From: Porphyromonadaceae bacterium UBA3327
GTDB taxonomy: Bacteria > Bacteroidota > Bacteroidia > Bacteroidales > Muribaculaceae
Assembly (NCBI GenBank): GCA_002361155.1
Contig: DERZ01000042.1
Span: forward strand, 1 to 22,200
Direction of reading: 5' to 3'
Length of the DNA: 22,200 bases
Within the stretch, counting starts at the first letter, position 1, and every line of letters begins with the position of its first letter. The translations under genes were made by a program, and so were the position numbers. This document shows, in pieces, positions 9,633-18,419 of this stretch. Below the pieces are notes generated by a model. It had not been told where the DNA came from. It searched no databases and saw nothing but the letters and a program-made list of their open reading frames with translations.

Positions 9633-9690
9633 CCGCATCCGGTCGGTGGGTGACTGCAACAAATGTGGCGGTCTGTGTGTTGAAGAGTTG

Positions 9691-10806
9691 ATGAAGCTGA
9701 ATGATATTTTACTGACGCTCTGTGTTATGGTGATGACTCTCTTTGGCGGCGTATCGTGCGTCAGGGACGGAAACGCCGCCACTTCATCTGTAACACATTC
9801 TGAACAGGACTCAATTTCTATGAATATGAAAGAGATTTTCTTTGCCGGAGGGTGCTTTTGGGGCACCGAACATTTCTTTTCCAAAGTGTATGGCGTGACG
9901 CGGACCGAAGCCGGTTATGCCGACAGTCGTGTGCCCGATCCCTCTTATCGCCAGGTCTGCACCGGGCAGACGGGCGCCGCCGAGACGGTCAAGGTTACGT
10001 ATGATCCCGATTCTGTGTCGTTGCCATTCCTGATCGATTTGTATCTTAAGACAGTAGACCCCACTTCCGTCAACAGGCAGGGCAACGATACAGGCACACA
10101 GTACCGTACCGGCATATACTATACAGACCTCTCGGACCGTGATATTATCTCGGGTCGTATCGGCCGTCTGGAGAGGGAACTGGGGCGCCGCGTGGCAATC
10201 GAGGTCAAGGAGCTGGAGAATTTCTATCCCGCCGAAGACTATCATCAGGAATACCTCTACAAGAATCCCGGAGGATACTGCCATATCAATCCTTCTCTCT
10301 TCCGGGAGGCAGCTGAGGCCCGTGATCCTTCGGTCAGAGCGTTCCGCAAGGTATATGCCCGTCCCTCGGACGCCGAACTCCGCCGGCGACTCACTCCGGA
10401 ACAATATGCCGTGACGCAGCATGCGGCCACCGAGCGTCCCTTCTCCAATAAATACGACCACGAATTCAGGAGCGGAATTTACGTGGACATTACTACCGGT
10501 CAGCCGCTATTTGTCTCTACCGACAAATTCGACTCCGGTTGCGGATGGCCTGCCTTCAGCAAGCCGATCAGTCAGGATGCCGTGACGGAACATGCCGACA
10601 ATTCCCACGGGATGCGTCGCATTGAGGTCCGCTCCAAAGATGGCGACGCCCATCTGGGACACGTGTTCAACGACGGACCGCGCGAGAGCGGCGGCATGCG
10701 GTACTGTATCAACAGCGCCTCACTCCGTTTTATCCCCGAAGAGGACATGTCTCGTGAAGGCTACGCCGAATACCTCCCGCTGCTCCGTCGCAGTCCGGAC
10801 AAATAA
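9691..10806 (+). CDS. msrAB: Bifunctional peptide methionine sulfoxide reductase MsrA-MsrB, probable lipoprotein
   Basis: Reduces methionine-S-sulfoxide (MsrA) and methionine-R-sulfoxide (MsrB) in proteins, normally with thioredoxin-like reductant. MsrA part, about residues 45-205: catalytic Cys55 in GGCFWG, the [10 protein letters not shown] motif, and Cys197 in GGYCHINP as a likely resolving residue. MsrB part, about 230-355: [10 protein letters not shown] start, Cys284 in SGCGWP and catalytic Cys339 in RYCINS. The zinc-binding CxxC pair of many MsrB proteins is absent, as seen in several fused enzymes. The start at 9691 gives a hydrophobic leader ending GGVSC with Cys23 as a possible lipidation site, so the enzyme is likely exported and membrane-anchored. 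It lies 58 bp after the regulator gene on the same strand. An internal Met44 could give a cytoplasmic form. Confidence 0.95.
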   Translation: MKLNDILLTLCVMVMTLFGGVSCVRDGNAATSSVTHSEQDSISMNMKEIFFAGGCFWGTEHFFSKVYGVTRTEAGYADSRVPDPSYRQVCTGQTGAAETVKVTYDPDSVSLPFLIDLYLKTVDPTSVNRQGNDTGTQYRTGIYYTDLSDRDIISGRIGRLERELGRRVAIEVKELENFYPAEDYHQEYLYKNPGGYCHINPSLFREAAEARDPSVRAFRKVYARPSDAELRRRLTPEQYAVTQHAATERPFSNKYDHEFRSGIYVDITTGQPLFVSTDKFDSGCGWPAFSKPISQDAVTEHADNSHGMRRIEVRSKDGDAHLGHVFNDGPRESGGMRYCINSASLRFIPEEDMSREGYAEYLPLLRRSPDK

Positions 10807-10809
10807 ATG

Positions 10810-10841
10810 GCAGGTTGGAAAACTTCCGTTTTCCAACCTGC
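10810..10841. terminator. Bidirectional terminator hairpin between convergent genes
   Basis: A perfect 14-bp stem, GCAGGTTGGAAAAC (10810-10823) with its reverse complement at 10828-10841 and a TTCC loop. It begins 4 bases after the msrAB stop and 44 bases beyond the stop of the convergent adhesin gene. On the minus strand it is followed by ATTTATTTG, a short T-rich tail; on the plus strand the tail is TCGATTCT. Confidence 0.75.
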
Positions 10842-10884
10842 TCGATTCTATGCCGGAAATATGTATATTCCCGTAAAAGATCAC

Positions 10885-13818
10885 TTATTTTATCACGGTC
10901 TTGCTGCTTCCGGAGCCTTTGCGCACTATCACCACATCTCCTTTTGCGGGAACGGCGATGCGTACGCCCTGAAGACTGTAGAATTCCGTCTCCGTGTCAG
11001 TCACATCTTCAATGGTATCGATTCCTGTGTTCAATCCTCTCGTGCCTGTGACCGCGTTGCTGTAGGATGATTCTCCCTTGTCGTAGAGGCTGGTCACATG
11101 ATAGGTGTTCTCGACCCCGTCGGTGGCTTCCGTGTCGGAGTGTGCGGTTGTCCCGGCCGGAAGAGTGGCGATAAGTTCATGGTTGCGGTAGATGTTGTAG
11201 CCGGTGTGTACCGCCGGTTCGGTTATTGCAGTGAAGCTGAACGCGTCGAAAAGAAGCGCGTCGCCGCTCATGCTGCCGTTGAAATGGATTGCGAACCGTT
11301 TTGCAGCTGCAGGAAGCTCATAGACGCATTCCGCCCAATCGCCGTTTGTCGCAATTTTCGAGGCAAGATTCTGGAATCCTTCCGGTTCGGCGCTTCCGTC
11401 CGACCAGAGTATCTCGAACGTGTTTGTGGCACTGTAGCTATATGATGTCCTTGTGAAGAACCTTATTTCCGACCCTCCTTTAATCATCGGGGAAACAATC
11501 CAGTTGTCGGTGGTGCCTCCGTAGGAATATGAAGGAGTCATGGCAAGGCATTTTTCTCCGTTATATGCGGTTACCGACGGATCCCATGAGTAATTGCCGG
11601 AGAAGTTACCGATCACCATTGCCGCAAACTTCGAGTTGCTGTTGAAGTTGTCAAGGCCTTTCTGGGCGATTCCGTCCGCATCGATGAAGACCCATCCGTT
11701 TAGGGGTTCGGTGGTACCGTTTTCCCATGTCTCGAAACTTTCGGTTACGGGACTCGTCACGGGATCCGGGGATACCTCGGGGGCGGTCCAGCTGAGGTTC
11801 ACACCTGACTGTGTTGACTCCGCTGTCAGTCCGGTCGCTACGGCAAGGTCGTTAATGGCCACGGCAACTGCAAATTCCGTCACGTTGTCTGTGGCATCCA
11901 TGTCGTTATCCATATCAAGCGTCGCGCGTAAGCAGACATCTTTGCCGGCATATTTCGGAAGAGCCGTGAAGGGAAGTGCAAGCACGGTCTCCCCGCCGGG
12001 AGCGAGCCGCACTCCTTCTGTTGCCGACACTTCATTGTCATCCGCGTAAAGAATCACGGTATAGTCGCTTTCGCTGTTCACGCCTTTGTTGGTGACAGTG
12101 ACCGGAATGGTAATCTCTTCGCCGATCTCGACACTGTATGCCGTAGGTGTCCCGCTTATGGCGAGATTATGGTCGAGATAGCTGAGAATGGTGATGTTGT
12201 CAAGGAAGATCTTGTTGTATGAGCCTGCCCCGGTCCCTTTGAGGATGAGCTGCGTATTGCCGGTCAGGGCGCTTTCGGGAATGTCGTATGAGAATTCGGT
12301 CCAGCCTTCTTTTTCTCCCGATTTCAGGGAAACCGGTTCGCCGATAAAGCTCTCCGTTCCACCGGAAATGAATCCCGGCTGGATGTAAGGTTCAGAGTAT
12401 GCGTCCGGCTGGATGTAGACCCAGAATTTAAGTCTGGGGTTGACGATTGACGAGAGGTCGAGAAGCGGGGAATAAAGTTTCAGCTCCTTTCCCGCGTCAT
12501 GGGCGAAGGAGAGGCATCCGTTGTCGTTGTCCTGAGGATTGATTGCCGGATAGCTGTTGCCTGCCGATGGCATCCATTTGTTCTTTGTATCCCCTTCGAC
12601 GGTCCATCCGCTGTTGTCGTAGGAGTAATTGGAGAAAGACTCTCTGAATTCCCCTTCGAGTGGTTTCCCCACAAGATATGTGGGGGAGGCGTATGCTTCC
12701 GACTGGTTGTTGCCCAGAAGTGCCGTCACTGAAAACGAGAATGCCGATTGTCCTTCCTCAGGTATTTCGGCTGTATACGTGACGGTGGTTTTGTCTGTCC
12801 TGTCGGCGATTGTCGTCGAACCGCATTTCACCGTGTAGCGTACGCCTGCGGGGAAGAACAGGGCTGTGGCGCTTGTGGCCTCCGTAACCGCATCCCAGCT
12901 GAGCGTGAAGACGTTGTCCTGTTGGGTGGCCTTGAAACCATCAGGTTTCTTCGGAGTGCCGAACGTCGGTGCCGAGTCTGCTTTCGCAGCCACGCTCTCT
13001 ACGCCTCCGGCTGTGCAGGTCACAGTGTAGGTGACGCGCTGTGTGGAGGCATCCACGTCGGTATAGACCACTGTGGCGCCAGGAAGGGCGCTTATGGTGG
13101 CCGCAGTCTCGTTGTCGGAGCGGAGAATGTTGACTGCTACGGGTGATGTGCCGAGCGATGAGCCTCCGACAGTATGTGTGGGCAACGTTATGTCGAGGGA
13201 GGCGCTCAGCTTGTCGCCCTGCACCGCGAACGACGGTCCGCTTACTGCCGGAGCTTCCGGTATTGATGCGCCGATTCCTTCCGACACCTTGAACTCATCG
13301 AAATAGAAAGTACCCTGGTCGGCAACTCCCGTGAGGTGCAGTCCGAGATACCAGTCGCCGTCGGAGGGAACAGTTATCTTCCGCGTTACTTTCTCGAAGG
13401 AGCCGGACGTGTAGCCATATTCCGTCTGTGCGGCCACAGAAGTGACCATAGCTGCAGTCTCTGGAACGGTACCGGCCTTCCATTCCACATTATAGGTCTT
13501 TCCCGAATCGGGAATCCTGTACATGTAGGACAGCTCATATACCATTCCTGCCTTGAGGATAAGAGCGGGAGAGAAGAGCCAGTCGTCGGCACCGCTGTCG
13601 GGCGTGCCTACATAATATATACCCTTGGAATAGTTGTATCCTCCCCCGAAGTTGAGGTTGGCCTTTATCTTGTTGCCGTCGTTGTTTGCGTCGTATGCCG
13701 TGAATCTGCCGAGTCCTTCCTCGAAAGATTCGGAGAAGGGCGGCGTGAAGGAGGCCTGTCCCATCGCTGCCATGGCCATTGCGAGTGCCGGTGCGATCAA
13801 TAATGTTTGTTTCATCAT
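10885..13818 (-). CDS. Secreted cleaved-adhesin/FN3 protein (977 aa)
   Basis: Third gene of the right arm; probable surface or secreted adhesin-like protein. Signal peptide at about 1-22 (ends AAMGQA). Order of domains: jelly-roll 1 (about 25-182, ADDWLFSP), two FN3-like domains (about 185-390), jelly-roll 2 (about 393-555), a CARDB-like domain with VTVTNKGVNSESDY (about 555-660), then an FN3 domain whose B strand (VNLSWTAPE) is separated from its C strand (TGYNIYRN) by a third jelly-roll containing DNWIVSP (about 690-865). The C-terminus, FYSLQGVRIAVPAKGDVVIV...SKTVIK, is typical of Bacteroidales sorting domains. It lacks the propeller found in the gene before it, but otherwise matches that protein's C-terminal two-thirds domain by domain. 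The gap upstream is 91 bp and contains a hairpin. ATG at 13815 is an equally possible start. Confidence 0.9.
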   Translation of the reverse strand: MMKQTLLIAPALAMAMAAMGQASFTPPFSESFEEGLGRFTAYDANNDGNKIKANLNFGGGYNYSKGIYYVGTPDSGADDWLFSPALILKAGMVYELSYMYRIPDSGKTYNVEWKAGTVPETAAMVTSVAAQTEYGYTSGSFEKVTRKITVPSDGDWYLGLHLTGVADQGTFYFDEFKVSEGIGASIPEAPAVSGPSFAVQGDKLSASLDITLPTHTVGGSSLGTSPVAVNILRSDNETAATISALPGATVVYTDVDASTQRVTYTVTCTAGGVESVAAKADSAPTFGTPKKPDGFKATQQDNVFTLSWDAVTEATSATALFFPAGVRYTVKCGSTTIADRTDKTTVTYTAEIPEEGQSAFSFSVTALLGNNQSEAYASPTYLVGKPLEGEFRESFSNYSYDNSGWTVEGDTKNKWMPSAGNSYPAINPQDNDNGCLSFAHDAGKELKLYSPLLDLSSIVNPRLKFWVYIQPDAYSEPYIQPGFISGGTESFIGEPVSLKSGEKEGWTEFSYDIPESALTGNTQLILKGTGAGSYNKIFLDNITILSYLDHNLAISGTPTAYSVEIGEEITIPVTVTNKGVNSESDYTVILYADDNEVSATEGVRLAPGGETVLALPFTALPKYAGKDVCLRATLDMDNDMDATDNVTEFAVAVAINDLAVATGLTAESTQSGVNLSWTAPEVSPDPVTSPVTESFETWENGTTEPLNGWVFIDADGIAQKGLDNFNSNSKFAAMVIGNFSGNYSWDPSVTAYNGEKCLAMTPSYSYGGTTDNWIVSPMIKGGSEIRFFTRTSYSYSATNTFEILWSDGSAEPEGFQNLASKIATNGDWAECVYELPAAAKRFAIHFNGSMSGDALLFDAFSFTAITEPAVHTGYNIYRNHELIATLPAGTTAHSDTEATDGVENTYHVTSLYDKGESSYSNAVTGTRGLNTGIDTIEDVTDTETEFYSLQGVRIAVPAKGDVVIVRKGSGSSKTVIK

Positions 13819-13841
13819 ACTGTTTGAGGTTTTGGATTGTC

Positions 13842-13887
13842 AAGGGGTGTGCCGTGCGCACCTTTCAGTGTGGTCGGCACACCCCTT
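13842..13887 (-). terminator. Intercistronic hairpin, 13-bp perfect stem
   Basis: AAGGGGTGTGCCG at 13842-13854 pairs exactly with CGGCACACCCCTT at 13875-13887 around a 20-base loop. It follows the stop of the 1492-aa gene by about 22 bases and precedes the 977-aa gene. Read from the minus strand the 3' arm is followed by GACAATCC, so no T tract is present. Partial termination or mRNA end protection within an operon is more likely than a full stop, and no TAnnTTTG promoter was found after it. Confidence 0.5.
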
Positions 13888-13909
13888 TGTAATGGTCTTG
13901 TGTCAGTAA

Positions 13910-16900
13910 TTATCTTACGATTGCCTTCAGCACGCGGTTGCCTGCCTTCACCATATAGATGCCGGGCTGAACAGCCACGCGGACGTAATCGCCTGCTTCC
14001 CCGTTGAATATAACGATGCCGTTTATGTCGCATACCGTCACCTCGCATCCCGCATACAGGACTTCGATCGCGCCTTCAGTCACGTTGATCCTCATAAGGT
14101 CGCCTGCAATTCCCTCCACTGAGGAGTAATCGACGAGGGCGTTGTTGGAAAGGCAGGACTCTCCCTTGTCGAAGATGGCGGTGACATTGTAGAGAGACGG
14201 CCCCTCTGAGGCGGATTTCGGGTCGGAGTCGATATACTCGTTTTCTTCAACTATGCCGGCATTGATCTTCGTGCCGTCGCGATAGATGTTGTAGCCCCTG
14301 AATTCAAGGACGTCGGCGCTGGCGCTCTCGTATGTCACCTCATCAATGAGCAGGGCGTATGTGATCTCCGACACGCAGTTGATGGCAAAGTATCTCGCGT
14401 CCTCGGGAAGCGTGAACTCATAGCGGGTCCATTCCGATGCGGGGACTACGTTGACTTTGCCGATAGGCTTGAAATCGGCTATTTTCACTTCGTCGCCGCT
14501 GGAGTAACAGAAGAAGAACTTGTCGAGGCCGTAGTAGTCTACGACGCTGCGGGCCATGAAGGTGACAGTAGAGCCCCCCTTCACTTCGGGAGAGATCAGC
14601 CAGTCATCGTTGTTGCGCTCGGCTGCGGCGAAGCAGACTGCCATCTGGTTGCCGAGATATGGGGTCCAGAGGTCACCCTTCATATTGATTGCGGACGGGT
14701 TGAACACCTGGAAAGCCATCTGATAGCCGGCGTTTGGATATTGGTAGTCGCCCGTCTCCGAGTCACTGCTCGAGATGGTGTAAGTGAGGCTGCCGTCACC
14801 ATCGAAGAGCGACCAGGAACCGAAGTTGGTGATTGTGAAGGCCTCGTACGATTCGAAGCCATCCGTTACCGTACCTCCCTTGGTCATGTCGGGTTCGCTC
14901 CAGGTGAGCAGCACCTTGCCGTCGCTCATGTTTCCTTTCAGGTCTGTCACCTTGGGGAGGTCATTACCGGGAATCTGCACGGCTATGGCCTCGGAAACAT
15001 TGTTGCTTGCGTCAGCGTCGGCGCCGAAGACGATCTTTGCCTGGTAGCTGTAGTTTTTGCCGGCTTCCGTGATGGTTGGGGTGAGGGGGAACATGAATGT
15101 CATCGACTTGGCGAATGCCAGTTCTGACTCCGGTTCCATGCTCGCCACCTTCTCGCCGTCGCGGTAAAGCTCGATGCTGAAGTCATCCGTGGGGAGGATG
15201 CCGTTGTTGAATACTGTTACCTCGGCATTGCGGGTGGAGTTGACGGCAATCATCGAGGGGAGCCTGAAGCTTTCAAGCATGAGGTCATTGTCAGGCGTAT
15301 CGTGCACGGTAATGTTGTCGACGTGCATGTCATAGCTTATGTAGTTGTGTGTGCGGAAGGCGATCTGGAAGTCCTTTGATCCCACGGCTTCCTTGAGAGA
15401 CAGGTCGTAGCGGTACCAGCCGTTTCCGTTGATAAGCAGGATTGGTTTCTCCGTAAGGGCCTTGAATTCTCCGTCGATGTATGTCTCGACGGTCATGGTC
15501 TCGTTCTCGGTGGAGAAGCCGTTCTCTGTATCGGGATTGTAATAATGGTAGAACCAGAATGAGAGCACGGGATTCTTAAGGCCGGAGACATTGATCTTCG
15601 GGGAGATCATGCGTGCCTCCACGTTGATGTAGTCTGTGTATGCAACGAGCATTCCCCCGTCCTTGTCCTGAGGCTCGGGCTTGGGACCGCGGTCCTTGTC
15701 GTTGGGATTGTGTCTGAAGCTGAAGTATCGGCCGTAGAAACCGTTGTCGTAGGGCGAGGGGTTGATTAGGGAGATCATCCAGTCGCGTGTGGAGGTGCCT
15801 TTGCCTCCTGCAAATGATTCGGCAAATTCATTCTGGTAAGCTTTTCCATAGGTGATGAAGCCCGATACGGAACCATCGCTCATTCCGGCCGAGTTGGTGG
15901 CCTGTACGATGTAGAACATGTTGCGCTGTCCGTCGGATGTGTCGATCTTGTCGTCGGTGAATTCGGTTCCGGACACTCCGTCGGCTACCACCCTGCCGGA
16001 GTTGTCGGTGATGCGGTAGGTCACAGGCTCATAGGATATCCTGCCGCCGTTGACTCCTGCTTCGGAGGCTTTCCATGTGATCCGGGCCTTGATGCCGTCG
16101 CCGGTTGTGTGGGTGACTTCGGTCACAGCCACCGGAATGTCGAGACCGGCATATATTTCGGCGGTCACCGGGTTGCCGGCTCCGTGGGAATTGGAACAGA
16201 GCAGCGTGTAGGTGGTCATTCCTGCGGGAACACCGGTGTCGGTGAAGGAGAATTCCTTGCCGGGTGTCAGATTGTCGGATGCTGTCAAGGTTTTGACTGT
16301 CACGTCACCGCGGGAGACCTTGATTTCTGTCAGGTCTGTGAGTGTCTTGTTGAAAAGGTCGGTGGATGGAGCGTTGAATCTGATGTTTACCTCCGATGGA
16401 ACCTCGCCAGGGGTCACCTGCAGGTCTGTCACGGCGCCGGGAGCCGACATTGACACGCCGTCCTCCACTGCCACATCGTCAAGCCAGAGCCAGAACTGTC
16501 CCTTCTGGGTCACGGCATGGAAGCCGATGTAATAGTTGCCGCTTTCGGGAACGTCAAACACGATCTCGCGTTCCTCGAACTGCTGGTTCGGTGAAACGAT
16601 GTCAGTGCGTGGCATAAGTGTCTTCGTGAAGCTTTCAGGGGAATATCCTTTGCCGATCTTCACTTCAAGTGTCTCCGGATAGATACGTCCTCCCTGCGCC
16701 TTGAAGCGGAGGCGGTATGTGCGTCCCGCCTCAAGCTTGAATCCGGGAGTGATCAGCCAGTCATCGCCGGGAAGGAGAGTGTGGTATTTGTAGGCGGCAC
16801 ACTTCTTTTCCTCGTACCATCCCCATATTCCCTCGTCGGGACGGGATTTGTCTTTGTTGTTGTCGCGCACCACGAAAGTCTTGTAGTCGTTCATGGTGTC

Positions 16901-18388
16901 GAATGTCTGCAGGTATGGTATGGGTGTGGGCTGTCCCATTTCGATTTCTTCGGTCTGTGCAGTAGCTCCTTCTATATTGCGGTAGCATGCCGTGATTTCA
17001 TACCAGTAGCGGCGCATCAGGTCGGCGGGTACGTTGTCGGTATAGCTTGTGCCCGTTTCCTCTTCGGTGAGGACACGGTTGTCGGGCTGGCGCACGATAC
17101 GGTAATATGTGAGTGCGGGATTGATGCTTCCTCCATGTTCTCCTTCGGTCGGGACCTCCCATGTGAGCTTGACCCGGGAATCGGAAATTTTCTCCACACG
17201 GAGGTCGGATACTGCGGCCGGACCGTCGGCGCCGACATAGAAGTCGAGTCGTACGCGTTCAGATTTTCCTACGGATGGATGGGTCGCCACGAGTTCCGCA
17301 TAATGTGAACCCTGTTCAAGAGAGAACTGGCGGCTTGTGGTGGCGCCCGGAGCCATGGGTAGCGCGAAGTTGAGGGTTCCGTCAATATATCCTGTCACGG
17401 TCACGTCTCCCGAAAGGGGAGTGCCGTCGATAGCCGTGGATGGAGCGGTGAAGGTGATGTTTCCTTCGAGTGAGGCTCCTTCGAATTCGGCTTTCAGTCC
17501 GGTCACGGGCTTGAGCAGCGTGATGTTGTCGGCTCTGGGTATATATAGAGAGGACATCGATTCGTTGTCGGGATAGAGCGAGATCAGGCTTGCCGCGCCG
17601 GTAGTCGTGTCGATCTGGTAGAGTCCTGAAAGCTGGGTGCCGCGTTCGTTGGTGCTCCAATAGAGTTTGCCTGTCTCGAAGTCGAAGCAGGCGGTTCCAT
17701 TGTAGATGGGATTTACGCCCGTAGCTCCCACTTCGGTCACCTCGGCGTTCATTTTGTTGATCTTGACGAGTTTTCCATCGCTGTACCGTATTCCCCAGAG
17801 CTGCCCCATGTTGTCGCATGCTAGTGCCGACATACGGGCAATAGAGCCTATGGTGACGGGATAACCGGTCTCTATGTCATAATCCACAAGGATATACGAG
17901 GTGAGAGTCAGGTCATCGGGATTGAAGGAGACTCCGTAGATCTTGTCGCCCACGGGGTCGTAGGTCATGTCGGCGGCGATTGCCTGATAGGTGTCCGGAC
18001 GTAGCGCGTGCCGTTCGATCGAATAGTCGGTGAGATCCATCTCGATGAAATAGAGATATCCCAGCGCGCCTGTCATGTCCTCGTAGTAGCTGGTGAAATA
18101 GAGCTTGCCTTTGCGGTAGGTTCCGCCTCCGTTCGCACAAAGGGTATTGTGGATCGACAGTGGGGACACAGTCATCGGTGATGACGCGTTGAAGGAGTAA
18201 AGTCCCCAGGCAAGTCCGTCGGCAGAGGTGATGTCCATGGAGTTGGAGTGCGTCACTTCGCCGTAGATGGTGGTGCCGTCGCCTGTGACGGTGGGCACTC
18301 TGCGCGCGCGTGTGTCCTCGCCGGAGGGGGCCCCGATGGCGAGTGTAGCCGACAACGCGACTATGGCTGTGGTCAGTAGGTGTTTCAT
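13910..18388 (-). CDS. Large secreted beta-propeller/FN3/cleaved-adhesin protein (1492 aa)
   Basis: Largest protein in the window. Signal peptide at 1-20 (ends LAIGA). Propeller-like region about 40-290 with blades marked GDKIYGVSFNP, GQLWGIRYSDG and TGKLYWSTNERG. Then two FN3-like domains (one with GEHGGSINP), a jelly-roll with GDDWLITPGFKLEAG near 540, two FN3-like domains, a second jelly-roll (about 850-1035), a CARDB-like domain (about 1036-1140), an FN3 domain interrupted between strands B (LLTWSEPD) and C (GYNIYRDG) by a third jelly-roll with NDDWLISPEVKGG, and a C-terminal sorting-like domain ending PGIYMVKAGNRVLKAIVR. The N-terminal half matches the left-arm propeller proteins and the C-terminal half matches the following 977-aa protein. 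Third codon positions are GC-rich (31 of the first 40 codons). It lies 31 bp after the protease gene, so co-transcription is likely. Ligand unknown. Confidence 0.9.
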   Translation of the reverse strand: MKHLLTTAIVALSATLAIGAPSGEDTRARRVPTVTGDGTTIYGEVTHSNSMDITSADGLAWGLYSFNASSPMTVSPLSIHNTLCANGGGTYRKGKLYFTSYYEDMTGALGYLYFIEMDLTDYSIERHALRPDTYQAIAADMTYDPVGDKIYGVSFNPDDLTLTSYILVDYDIETGYPVTIGSIARMSALACDNMGQLWGIRYSDGKLVKINKMNAEVTEVGATGVNPIYNGTACFDFETGKLYWSTNERGTQLSGLYQIDTTTGAASLISLYPDNESMSSLYIPRADNITLLKPVTGLKAEFEGASLEGNITFTAPSTAIDGTPLSGDVTVTGYIDGTLNFALPMAPGATTSRQFSLEQGSHYAELVATHPSVGKSERVRLDFYVGADGPAAVSDLRVEKISDSRVKLTWEVPTEGEHGGSINPALTYYRIVRQPDNRVLTEEETGTSYTDNVPADLMRRYWYEITACYRNIEGATAQTEEIEMGQPTPIPYLQTFDTMNDYKTFVVRDNNKDKSRPDEGIWGWYEEKKCAAYKYHTLLPGDDWLITPGFKLEAGRTYRLRFKAQGGRIYPETLEVKIGKGYSPESFTKTLMPRTDIVSPNQQFEEREIVFDVPESGNYYIGFHAVTQKGQFWLWLDDVAVEDGVSMSAPGAVTDLQVTPGEVPSEVNIRFNAPSTDLFNKTLTDLTEIKVSRGDVTVKTLTASDNLTPGKEFSFTDTGVPAGMTTYTLLCSNSHGAGNPVTAEIYAGLDIPVAVTEVTHTTGDGIKARITWKASEAGVNGGRISYEPVTYRITDNSGRVVADGVSGTEFTDDKIDTSDGQRNMFYIVQATNSAGMSDGSVSGFITYGKAYQNEFAESFAGGKGTSTRDWMISLINPSPYDNGFYGRYFSFRHNPNDKDRGPKPEPQDKDGGMLVAYTDYINVEARMISPKINVSGLKNPVLSFWFYHYYNPDTENGFSTENETMTVETYIDGEFKALTEKPILLINGNGWYRYDLSLKEAVGSKDFQIAFRTHNYISYDMHVDNITVHDTPDNDLMLESFRLPSMIAVNSTRNAEVTVFNNGILPTDDFSIELYRDGEKVASMEPESELAFAKSMTFMFPLTPTITEAGKNYSYQAKIVFGADADASNNVSEAIAVQIPGNDLPKVTDLKGNMSDGKVLLTWSEPDMTKGGTVTDGFESYEAFTITNFGSWSLFDGDGSLTYTISSSDSETGDYQYPNAGYQMAFQVFNPSAINMKGDLWTPYLGNQMAVCFAAAERNNDDWLISPEVKGGSTVTFMARSVVDYYGLDKFFFCYSSGDEVKIADFKPIGKVNVVPASEWTRYEFTLPEDARYFAINCVSEITYALLIDEVTYESASADVLEFRGYNIYRDGTKINAGIVEENEYIDSDPKSASEGPSLYNVTAIFDKGESCLSNNALVDYSSVEGIAGDLMRINVTEGAIEVLYAGCEVTVCDINGIVIFNGEAGDYVRVAVQPGIYMVKAGNRVLKAIVR

Positions 18389-18419
18389 GTTGGTTTATTT
18401 TGGAAAGTTGGTAGATTTT

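Noticed and set aside
9631..9644. Small inverted repeat GACCG-CATC-CGGTC after the regulator stop
   Set aside because: The stem is only 5 bp with no T tract; too weak to call a terminator.
9625..9690. Upstream ATG at 9625 as the msrAB start
   Set aside because: It would overlap the regulator gene and put a hydrophilic cysteine-bearing tail before the signal sequence; ATG 9691 gives a normal leader.
9811..10461. 216-codon minus-strand frame
   Set aside because: Antisense to the clearly conserved MsrA-MsrB gene; no independent support.
13336..13803. Open frame on the plus strand, 155 codons
   Set aside because: Antisense to the signal peptide and first jelly-roll of the 977-aa gene; no promoter or domain support.
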